Assembly (NCBI GenBank): GCA_963729295.1
Contig: CAVSNJ010000026.1
Coordinates: forward strand, 186,001 to 250,000
Reading direction: 5' to 3'
DNA from: DATJLY01 sp963729295
GTDB lineage: Bacteria; Pseudomonadota; Alphaproteobacteria; ATCC43930; CGMCC-115725
DNA: 64,000 bases
Positions 44,031 to 51,131 of the stretch are shown here, in pieces. A model generated the notes under the pieces. It saw only the letters and a list, made by a program, of their open reading frames with translations, did not search any database and was not told where the DNA came from. Positions within the stretch are counted from its first letter, which is position 1. The number at the start of each line of letters is the position of its first letter. The translations under genes were made by a program, and so were the position numbers.

Positions 44031-44339
44031 TTTTGCTCACTAAAATTGGGTTCGTTCCGCGAAATCACAGGTTTTGTGGCGAATTGGGTTCGTTCGGCAA
44101 TTCCGTCCGCCCGGTCCAAGCGTTCGGCGGGCGACGCGCACCAGCCCTCTCACCCCAACCCTCGCGCCAGAGGGGAGAGGGTGAGTCCGCAAATTGGGTT
44201 TGTTCCGCAATTTGAAGAGCTCCCGACCGCGCCGTTCCGAACGTGCGAAGCGCCCGACAGGACTGTCCCGGCGGGCGCTGCAAGCACGGTCACTTTTATA
44301 GCACATGGCGCGGCAAAGTTCAACGTAAATTACGTACAC
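44031..44339. repeat. Gap with three ATTGGGTTCGTTCCG-like direct repeats and palindromes
   Basis: This 309 bp gap between convergent purD and tadA has no real gene. It holds three copies of AATTGGGTTCGTTCCGC-like sequence: about 44042-44061, 44080-44100 and 44190-44210, the last with TT for TC. Between the second and third lies a CTCACCCCAACCCTCGCGCC...GGGGAGAGGGTGAG palindrome (44149-44185). Near the tadA end is a 13-bp perfect palindrome ACGTAA-A-TTACGT (44323-44335). These look like dispersed elements. Confidence 0.65.
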
Positions 44340-44786
44340 TTACCGCCGCGCCGCGAAGAACCGGCGCAGCAGGGAGGATGACCTCGCCGCGTCGATGCCG
44401 CCGAGAACCTCGGGGCGGTGGTGGCAGGTGGCCTGCGCGAAAAAACGCGGGCCGTGCTCGACCGCGCCGCCCTTCTCGTCAGGAGCGCCGAAATAGAGGC
44501 GGCGGATGCGGGCAAAGGAAATGGCGGCGGCGCACATGGCGCATGGCTCGAGCGTGACATAGAGGTCGCAATCCTCGAGCCGCGGCGCGCCCCGCGCGGA
44601 TGCCGCCGCGCGCAGCGCCAGAAGTTCGGCATGCGCCGTCGGATCGGCCAATTCCTCGACCCGGTTGCCGGCGCGCGCGAGAACCGTGCCCGCCGCATCG
44701 ACCACGACCGCGCCGACCGGCACCTCGCCGCGCGAAAACGCGGCCTCGGCCTCCTCGTGCGCGACGGACATGGGCGAGGGAGTCAT
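44340..44786 (-). CDS. tadA: tRNA-specific adenosine deaminase
   Basis: This 148-residue deaminase probably makes inosine at the wobble position of tRNA-Arg. The zinc-site motifs are TAHAE (His ligand and catalytic Glu) and EPCAMC (two Cys ligands). PVGAVVVDAAGTVLARAGNRVEELADPTAHAELL is typical of the family. A second start five codons later (MSVAHEEAEAAF) would fit the usual N-terminus equally well. It is divergent from the amidotransferase gene across about 20 bp. Confidence 0.92.
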   Translation of the reverse strand: MTPSPMSVAHEEAEAAFSRGEVPVGAVVVDAAGTVLARAGNRVEELADPTAHAELLALRAAASARGAPRLEDCDLYVTLEPCAMCAAAISFARIRRLYFGAPDEKGGAVEHGPRFFAQATCHHRPEVLGGIDAARSSSLLRRFFAARR

Positions 44787-44805
44787 CGGGCGCTACTATA
44801 GGCCT

Positions 44806-45519
44806 ATGGCGCAGCCCATCATCGGCCTTACGCTCGACCGCGAGGACAAGGGCGGGTATTCCAAGACCCATCCGTGGTACGCGCTCAGAGAGAATTACTG
44901 CGACGCGATCGCCGCCGCAGGCGGCGTGCCGGTGCTGCTGCCGCACGAGGGGGCGGCGGTCGCATCCTATCTCGGCCTCATCACGGGGCTCGTCGTCACC
45001 GGCGGCGCGTTCGACGTCGACCCGAGCCTGTTCGGCGCGCTGACCCGGCACGAGACGGTGAAGCTCAAGGAACGGCGCACGGATTTCGAGCTCGCCATCA
45101 CGCGCGGGGCGGTGACGCGCGACCTGCCGGTCCTCGGCATCTGCGGCGGGCAGCAGCTTCTGAACGTGGCCTTGGGCGGCACGCTCCTCCAGCACATCCC
45201 GGACGAGGTGCCGAACGCATTGGCGCACGAGCAGCCCAATCCGCGCACCGAGCCCGGCCACACGGTCACGATCGCCAAGGGCACACTGCTCCACCGCATC
45301 GCCGGGACGGAGCAGCTTGCGGTCAACAGCGCGCATCACCAGGCGGTGAAGGCGCCGGGCGAGGGCCTCATCGTCGATGCGGTGGCCGAGGACGGCGTCA
45401 TCGAGGGGATCGAGGCGCCAGGCCGCCGGTTCTGCCTCGGCGTGCAGTGGCATCCGGAATATCTCCTCTCCGACGGCGACCGGCGCATCTTCCAATCCTT
45501 CATCGCCGCCTGTGGCTGA
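44806..45519 (+). CDS. Gamma-glutamyl-gamma-aminobutyrate hydrolase family (class I amidotransferase-like)
   Basis: This 237-residue peptidase C26 protein has the nucleophile elbow GICGGQQLLN (Cys), and the His/Glu of the triad in VQWHPEYLL. The family includes PuuD of putrescine breakdown, but no other puu gene is present, so the substrate is uncertain. ATG 44806 gives the family start (MAQPIIGLTLD). Its end overlaps the GTG start of the pseudouridine synthase by 8 bp. Confidence 0.88.
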   Translation: MAQPIIGLTLDREDKGGYSKTHPWYALRENYCDAIAAAGGVPVLLPHEGAAVASYLGLITGLVVTGGAFDVDPSLFGALTRHETVKLKERRTDFELAITRGAVTRDLPVLGICGGQQLLNVALGGTLLQHIPDEVPNALAHEQPNPRTEPGHTVTIAKGTLLHRIAGTEQLAVNSAHHQAVKAPGEGLIVDAVAEDGVIEGIEAPGRRFCLGVQWHPEYLLSDGDRRIFQSFIAACG

Positions 45520-46261
45520 GCGCATCGCCAAGCTCATCGCGCGCGCGGGATTGTGCTCGCGCCGCGAGGCCGAGCGCTGGATTCTCGATGGCCGCGTCAG
45601 CGTCAAGGGCACGGTGCTGCAAAGCCCGGCGATCACCGTCTCCGACGACGACGACATCCGGATCGACGGCAAGCCGCTGCCCGCGCCCGAGCGCGCGCGG
45701 CTGTGGCGCTATCACAAGCCCAGGGGCCTCGTCACGACGCACAAGGACGAGCGCGGGCGCGACACCGTCTTCGCACACCTGCCGAAGGAGATGCCGCGCG
45801 TCATCTCGGTCGGTCGGCTCGATCTCAATTCCGAGGGGCTGCTGCTCCTGACCAACGACGGCGAACTCGCGCGCGCGCTCGAATTGCCGGAGCGCGGGTG
45901 GGTCAGGCGCTATCGTGTGCGTATCCACGGCGCGCCCGAAGCCGCGGCACTCGCCGCGCTCGAACGGGGCATCACGATCGCCGGCGTCAAATATGGGCCG
46001 ATCCGCGCCGCGATCGACAAGAGCCAGGGCTCGAACGCCTGGCTCACCGTGAGCCTCGCCGAAGGCAAGAACCGCGAGGTGCGCCGCGTCATGGAGCATC
46101 TGGGATTTGCCGTGACGCGGCTCATCCGCGTGGCCTACGGCCCCTTTCAGCTCGGCCATCTCGCGCGCGGCGAGACGGCGCAGGTGCCGCGCAAGGTTTT
46201 GACAGAGCAGTTGGGCAAAGATGCGGATCATCGCCGGGCGCCATCGCGGCAAAGCGCTTGA
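45512..46261 (+). CDS. rluB: Pseudouridine synthase, RluB/RsuA family
   Basis: This 249-residue rRNA pseudouridine synthase has an N-terminal S4 domain (RIAKLIARAGLCSRREAERWILDGRVSVKG) and the catalytic motif GRLDLNSEGLLLLTNDGELA with the essential Asp. The later stretch KNREVRRVMEHLGFAVTRLIRVAYGPF is typical of RluB (23S rRNA). The start is a GTG at 45512, within the previous gene's end. RluB versus RluE/F relatives is judged by sequence only. It overlaps rsmD by 41 bp. Confidence 0.9.
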   Translation: MAERIAKLIARAGLCSRREAERWILDGRVSVKGTVLQSPAITVSDDDDIRIDGKPLPAPERARLWRYHKPRGLVTTHKDERGRDTVFAHLPKEMPRVISVGRLDLNSEGLLLLTNDGELARALELPERGWVRRYRVRIHGAPEAAALAALERGITIAGVKYGPIRAAIDKSQGSNAWLTVSLAEGKNREVRRVMEHLGFAVTRLIRVAYGPFQLGHLARGETAQVPRKVLTEQLGKDADHRRAPSRQSA

Positions 46262-46778
46262 GGCGCCCGCAGGCTCGGCGGTACGGCCGACCTCGGAGCG
46301 CGCGCGCGAGGCGGTGTTCGACATATTGGCGCACGGCCGCTTCGCCGCGGGCCCGGTCTATGAGGACGCGCGCGTTGTCGACGCGTTCGCGGGCACGGGC
46401 GCCATGGGGCTTGAGGCGATCTCGCGCGGCGCGCGCTTTGCCACCTTCATCGAGCGCGACGGCGCCGCACGCGCGGCTTTGACGCGCAACGTCGCCGCAA
46501 TCGGCGAGGCGGCGAAATGCGCGGTTATCTCCGCCGACGCGCTGAAGCCGCCGCGCGGAACCCCGTGCGAGTTGGCGTTCGTCGATCCGCCCTATCGCCA
46601 GGATCTGGGCGCGGCCGCGCTCGCGGCGCTTGCCGGCGCGGGCTGGCTTGGCGCGGGCGCGCTCGCCGTGCTCGAGCTCGGCGCGCGCGAGAAATTTCTG
46701 GCGCCTGCCGGCTTCGCGCTTCTGCACGAGCGCCGCTATGGCGCCGCCAGGATTCTATTCCTGCGCTACGAACGCTGA
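46221..46778 (+). CDS. rsmD: 16S rRNA (guanine(966)-N2)-methyltransferase
   Basis: This 185-residue methyltransferase has MRIIAGRHRGKAL, RPTSERAREAVFDIL, the SAM motif VVDAFAGTGAMGLEAISRGA and the catalytic FVDPPY. It modifies G966 of 16S rRNA. The pairing with an rluB-like gene, overlapping 41 bp, is common in alphaproteobacteria. A dispersed palindrome follows the stop. Confidence 0.94.
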   Translation: MRIIAGRHRGKALEAPAGSAVRPTSERAREAVFDILAHGRFAAGPVYEDARVVDAFAGTGAMGLEAISRGARFATFIERDGAARAALTRNVAAIGEAAKCAVISADALKPPRGTPCELAFVDPPYRQDLGAAALAALAGAGWLGAGALAVLELGAREKFLAPAGFALLHERRYGAARILFLRYER

Positions 46779-46788
46779 TCTCCGCCAC

Positions 46789-46876
46789 CGTCATGGTCGG
46801 GCTTGTCCCGGCCATCCACGGGTTCTTTGGCACAAGGTCGACACGTGGATGCCCGGCACGGAGGCCGGGCATGACG
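46789..46876. repeat. Dispersed palindromic repeat downstream of rsmD
   Basis: GTCATGGTCGGGCTTGTCCCGGCCATCCACG (left arm, about 46790-46820) pairs imperfectly with CGTGGATGCCCGGCACGGAGGCCGGGCATGAC (right arm, about 46843-46875) around a short spacer. Its left arm is almost identical to the repeat at 22994-23032. It is a recognisable alphaproteobacterial intergenic palindrome. Confidence 0.75.
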
Positions 46877-46946
46877 AGAAAAAGTGGAGAGATGAATTTC
46901 AATGCCCGATCGGGCAAGATCGGCGCAAATCTCTCGGGAGGGGACG

Positions 46947-48191
46947 ATGCGGCTTTGGGGCGTGGCGGCGATGGCGTTGCTGGCGGGCGCGGGTGCGGGC
47001 GGCGCCGAGGCGCAGGGGCAGGCGCCGATCAGGATCGGATTCGCCATCTCCGAGACCGGCCCCAGCGCCGGCGTCGGCAAGCAATACACCGTGACGGCGC
47101 AGATCTGGGCGAACGACGTCAACGAAAAAGGCGGGCTTCTCGGCCGCAAGGTCGAAATCGTCCATTACGACGACCAGAGCAACCCGGCGCTCGATCCCGG
47201 GATCTATACGAAGCTCCTCGACGTCGACAAAGTCGATCTGCTGACGGGATCCGGCACCAATTACAGCTCGGCCGCGATGCCGGTCATCATCCAGCACAAC
47301 GCCCTCCTCCTCGACACGCTCGCTTTGGCCGTCAACGATGAGTTCCATTATCCGCGCTTCTTCCAGACCATGCCCTATGGGCCCAACGGCAAGGAGGCGA
47401 TGTCGGAAGGCTATTTCGCGGCCGCGATGAGCATGAACCCAAAGCCGCAGACCGTGGCACTCACCGGGGCCGACGCGGAATTCGCCAAGAACGCGATCGA
47501 CGGGGCGAAGCACTGGATCGAGAAATATGGCCTCAAGATCGTCTACGACCGGGTCTATCCGCCGAACCAGGTCGATTTCAGCCCGGTCATCCAATCGATC
47601 AAGGCGGCCAATGCCGATCTCGTTTATCTCGCGGCATATCCCGGCGACAGCGCCGGCTTCCTGCGCGGGGTCGAGGAGCAGGGATTGACCGCCAAGATGT
47701 TCGGCGGCGCGATCGTCGGACCCCAGCTCGGCACGATCAAGGCGCAGATGGGCGAGCATCTGAACGGGCTCGTCGATTACGAGCTGTTCGTGCACGAGAA
47801 GACGATGGAGTTCCCCGGCATCGACGAGTTCATCGGCAAATACCGCGCCAAGGCCGCCGCGGCCGGCACCGATCCGCTGGGCTTCTACGTGCCGCCGCTC
47901 GTCTACGCGACCTTCCAGGTGCTGGAGCAGGCGGTCGAGGGCACGAAGTCCTTGGATTCCGACACGCTCGCCAAATACATCCACGCGACCAATTTCAAGA
48001 CGGTCTATGGCGACATCGCGTTCGGCGCCGACGGCGAGTGGCGCAAGGCGCGCATCCTCACCGTGCAGTACCAGGGCGTCAAAGGCCACGATCTCGGCCA
48101 GTTCGAGGAGCCGGGCGAGACGCCGATCCTCGACCCGCCCGACTTCAAGACCGGGACGTTGCAGTACCCGTACAGTTCGGCGGGGAAGTAG
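46947..48191 (+). CDS. ABC transporter substrate-binding protein, LivK-like
   Basis: This 414-residue periplasmic binding protein of the branched-chain amino acid / amide family has a signal peptide (about residues 1-22, ending GAEAQ). IRIGFAISETGPSAGVGKQYTVTAQIWANDVNEKGGLLGRKVEIVHYDDQSNP opens the mature protein. The ligand may be an amino acid or another organic acid. GGGAGGGG precedes the ATG at 46947. The end of a livM-type permease lies at 63703-64000, 15 kb away, on the other strand, so they may not belong together. Confidence 0.88.
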   Translation: MRLWGVAAMALLAGAGAGGAEAQGQAPIRIGFAISETGPSAGVGKQYTVTAQIWANDVNEKGGLLGRKVEIVHYDDQSNPALDPGIYTKLLDVDKVDLLTGSGTNYSSAAMPVIIQHNALLLDTLALAVNDEFHYPRFFQTMPYGPNGKEAMSEGYFAAAMSMNPKPQTVALTGADAEFAKNAIDGAKHWIEKYGLKIVYDRVYPPNQVDFSPVIQSIKAANADLVYLAAYPGDSAGFLRGVEEQGLTAKMFGGAIVGPQLGTIKAQMGEHLNGLVDYELFVHEKTMEFPGIDEFIGKYRAKAAAAGTDPLGFYVPPLVYATFQVLEQAVEGTKSLDSDTLAKYIHATNFKTVYGDIAFGADGEWRKARILTVQYQGVKGHDLGQFEEPGETPILDPPDFKTGTLQYPYSSAGK

Positions 48192-48192
48192 G

Positions 48193-49992
48193 TCAGCGCC
48201 GGCCGAACAGGCGCTCGATGTCGGCGCGCTTCAGCTCGACGTAAGTCGGGCGGCCGTGATTGCACTGGCCGGAGTGCGGCGTCGCCTCCATCTGGCGCAG
48301 CAGCGCGTTCATCTCGGCCTGGGAGAGGCGGCGGCCGGCGCGCACGCTGCAATGGCACGCGATCGTGCCGCACACGCTTTCGAGCCGCTCCTTCAAGGAC
48401 AACGCGTCGCCCCACTCCGCGAGTTCGTCGGCGAGGTCGCGCACCAGCGCCTTCGCGTCGAGCCCGGGGACGAGCGCCGGCACCTCGCGCACGAGGACGG
48501 CGCCGCTGCCGAAGCGCTCGATGACGAAGCCCAGCTCGGCGAGCTCTTCGGCGCGCGCCATGAGGCGCGATGCGGCACCCTCCTCGAGCTCGACCACGTC
48601 GGGCAGCAGCAGGATCTGCCGCGGCACGCCAGAGGATCCCAATGCCGCCTTCATGCGCTCGTAGACGAGTCGCTCGTGCGCCGCGTGCTGATCGACGATG
48701 ACGAGCCCGTCATTGGTTTCGGCGACGACATAGGTCTCGTGCAGCTGCGCGAGCGCCGCGCCCAGCGGATATGACGCAGCGCCAGGCTCGGCCGCGGCGG
48801 TAACGCGCGCGGCGGGTGCCAGATCGTCGAGCGGCGCCTGCGCCACGTAAGCGGCCGCGGCTTCGGCAAGGCCCGGCCCGTGCGACCAGCCGCGCGGCGC
48901 CATCGGCGCGGCCGAGCCCGGCGCCCAGGCGCGCGGCGCGAAGGCGGCGAGCGCCGCGTCCGCGACCGTCGTCGAGGCGCGATGCGCCGCACCCGTCAAC
49001 GCCTGGCGCAACGCGCCGACGATCAGGCCGCGCACCGATCCCGCGTCGCGGAAGCGCACTTCGGCCTTCGCCGGATGGACGTTGACGTCGACCGCATCCT
49101 CGGGCGCGCCAAGGAACAGCGCCACCATCGGATGGCGGTCGTTGGCGAGAAAATCCTGGTAGGCGCCGCGCACTGCGCCGGCCAAAAGCTTGTCGCGCAC
49201 GGGCCGCGCATTGACGAAGAGATACTGGTCGCGCGACGTGGCGCGGTTCAAGGTCGGCAGTCCCGCGAGGCCGACGAGCCTGAAGCCATCGCGCTCGGCC
49301 AGGATTTCGAGCGCGTTGGCGGCGAAATCATCGCCCAGGATCGCCGCGAGCCGCGCGCGCCGCGCGTCCTCGTCATTGCCAGCTTGCGCCGGCAGGCGCA
49401 GCAAGGTGCGGTTGTCGTCGCCCGTCACGGTGAAGGCGACGCGCGGATAGGCCATCGCGAGGCGCGTTACCGCATCCAACGCCTGGTCGCGCTCGGTACG
49501 CGGCGATTTCAGGAATTTGAGGCGCGCGGGTGTCGCGAAGAACAGGTCGCGCACCTCGACGAGCGTTCCGCCCGCGAGCGAGGCGGGTGCGGGTTCGCCC
49601 TTGACGCCGGCCTCGAGCGCGAGCGACCACGCGGCAGACGCGCCGCGGCGGCGACTCGCGACGAGCATCCGGCTCACCGCGCCGATCGAAGGCAGCGCCT
49701 CGCCGCGGAATCCGAGCGTGCGGATCTTGAGGAGATCGTCGTCCGGCAGCTTCGAGGTGCAGTGCCGCTCGACCGCGAGGGAAAGCTCCTCGCGCGTCAT
49801 GCCGTCGCCATCGTCGCGCACGGCGATGAGGCTTTGCCCGCCGGCAAGAAGCGTCACCTCGATGCGCGAGGATCCGGCGTCGATCGCGTTCTCGACCAGC
49901 TCCTTCAGCGCCGCAGCCGGACGCTCGACCACCTCGCCGGCGGCGATGCGGTTGACCACGATCGGCGGAAGCTGGCGCAGCATCGGCGCCAT
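48193..49992 (-). CDS. mutL: DNA mismatch repair endonuclease MutL
   Basis: This 599-residue MutL has an N-terminal GHKL ATPase (NRIAAGEVVERPAAALKELVENAIDAG, VRDDGDGM, TSKL..., TLGFRGEALPSIG) and a C-terminal dimerisation domain with the endonuclease motif DQHAAHERLVYE. The later zinc-site pieces are ACHCSVR and CNHGRP. The linker (residues about 330-400) is Ala/Pro-rich. ATG 49992 or the next Met (49983) is the likely start. It follows the DUF3035 gene on the same strand by about 50 bp. Confidence 0.95.
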   Translation of the reverse strand: MAPMLRQLPPIVVNRIAAGEVVERPAAALKELVENAIDAGSSRIEVTLLAGGQSLIAVRDDGDGMTREELSLAVERHCTSKLPDDDLLKIRTLGFRGEALPSIGAVSRMLVASRRRGASAAWSLALEAGVKGEPAPASLAGGTLVEVRDLFFATPARLKFLKSPRTERDQALDAVTRLAMAYPRVAFTVTGDDNRTLLRLPAQAGNDEDARRARLAAILGDDFAANALEILAERDGFRLVGLAGLPTLNRATSRDQYLFVNARPVRDKLLAGAVRGAYQDFLANDRHPMVALFLGAPEDAVDVNVHPAKAEVRFRDAGSVRGLIVGALRQALTGAAHRASTTVADAALAAFAPRAWAPGSAAPMAPRGWSHGPGLAEAAAAYVAQAPLDDLAPAARVTAAAEPGAASYPLGAALAQLHETYVVAETNDGLVIVDQHAAHERLVYERMKAALGSSGVPRQILLLPDVVELEEGAASRLMARAEELAELGFVIERFGSGAVLVREVPALVPGLDAKALVRDLADELAEWGDALSLKERLESVCGTIACHCSVRAGRRLSQAEMNALLRQMEATPHSGQCNHGRPTYVELKRADIERLFGRR

Positions 49993-50044
49993 TGTGCGCT
50001 CTCGGGCCGGCGCCGCCAAGCGTCCCCCCAGCGTCACTACGAAT

Positions 50045-50641
50045 TTAGAAGAGCCAGCCGAACCAGCCGCCGGACGAGGTCGGCGTGCGCTCGATCACGG
50101 GCTTGCCGCTCAATTCCGGCGTGGGCGCTTGCGGCGTGCCCTTGTTGGCGGCGAGGCGGTCTTCTTCCGCGACCGGATTGATCACCGAATCCGTCGGCCC
50201 GAGCTTCTGGTCCTTGCGCCAGAAGGCGAGCTTGTCGACGAAGCCGTCGCTGATCTGCGAGCTCGCGTCGGTTTCGACGAGCTCGCGGATGTCCTTGGGC
50301 GTATCGGCGACGCCGGCCTGCTTCAGCAACTCGGACTCGCCGGCGCTCCTCTGCTCGGCCGCGGGAGGCAGGTTCGCCTTGGCGTCGTCGCCGACGCGGA
50401 ACACGGTCTGGCGCGCCTGATCGACGGTCGGCTGCTCCTGCGGGCGCTGCTCGCCGATGCGCGGCGGGCGCAGCGAGTAATCGGGCGGCACCGCGAGCGG
50501 CGCGCGCGACACGACGGCGAACTCGTCGGGAATGACCTTCTCCCGGCCGATCGCGCGATTGAAACTATCGCAGCCGCCGAGCGCCGCAACCGCAAGTAAT
50601 AAGCAAGGAATGTAAACGGCCCGGAAAGACAAGGAAATCAC
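50045..50641 (-). CDS. DUF3035 family predicted lipoprotein
   Basis: This 198-residue protein has a lipobox (AALGGC, Cys24) after a signal sequence, then FNRAIGREKVIPDEFAVVSRAPLAVPPDYSLRPP, the hallmark of DUF3035. The rest is hydrophilic and probably disordered, ending SSGGWFGWLF. Family members are small alphaproteobacterial outer-membrane lipoproteins encoded beside lspA; the function is unknown. It probably depends on lgt and lspA in the same window for maturation. Confidence 0.85.
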   Translation of the reverse strand: MISLSFRAVYIPCLLLAVAALGGCDSFNRAIGREKVIPDEFAVVSRAPLAVPPDYSLRPPRIGEQRPQEQPTVDQARQTVFRVGDDAKANLPPAAEQRSAGESELLKQAGVADTPKDIRELVETDASSQISDGFVDKLAFWRKDQKLGPTDSVINPVAEEDRLAANKGTPQAPTPELSGKPVIERTPTSSGGWFGWLF

Positions 50642-50660
50642 CCCACCCCGAGAAACATCC

Positions 50661-51131
50661 CTAATTACGCGTTTCGCGCCGCCCGCGCAAGCCGTCGATC
50701 ACCATGAGCCCGACCCCCACCGAGATCGCCGCATCGGCCAGATTGAACACGAACCAGTGCCATTGGCCAACATGGAAATCGAGGAAATCGACGACCGCCC
50801 CGCGCGCGAGCCGGTCGATGACATTGCCGATGGCCCCGCCGACAACGAGACCGATCGCGATCGGCAGCAGCCACCCTTGCGCGCGCTTCAACCATACGAG
50901 CAGCGCCGCGACGATCACGGCCGCAATCAAGGTGAAGACGAGCGCGTTCATCGCCGCATTGGTGTTGAAGAGGCCGAAGCTCATGCCGCGGTTCATCGTC
51001 AGCGTGAAATTCAAGACCGGCAGCACGACGAGGACGCGCGCGCCGTCCGCCGCGAGGAGATGCAGCACGGCGAGTTTCGCCGCCTGATCAGCGATTGCGG
51101 CCAGGACGGCCACGGCAAGACCGAGGCGCAT
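50661..51131 (-). CDS. lspA: Lipoprotein signal peptidase
   Basis: This 156-residue membrane protease cleaves the signal peptide of lipid-modified prolipoproteins. It has four hydrophobic segments. The two catalytic Asp residues are in GNVIDRLARGAVVDFL and FNLADAAISVG. It starts at the base after the ileS stop (abutting), as in the usual ileS-lspA order, and precedes DUF3035 by about 20 bp. Confidence 0.95.
   Translation of the reverse strand: MRLGLAVAVLAAIADQAAKLAVLHLLAADGARVLVVLPVLNFTLTMNRGMSFGLFNTNAAMNALVFTLIAAVIVAALLVWLKRAQGWLLPIAIGLVVGGAIGNVIDRLARGAVVDFLDFHVGQWHWFVFNLADAAISVGVGLMVIDGLRGRRETRN

Noticed and set aside
44323..44335. 13-bp palindrome ACGTAA-A-TTACGT near the end of tadA considered as an operator
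   Set aside because: It lies at the 3' ends of two convergent genes, where an operator makes little sense. It may be chance or part of a terminator.
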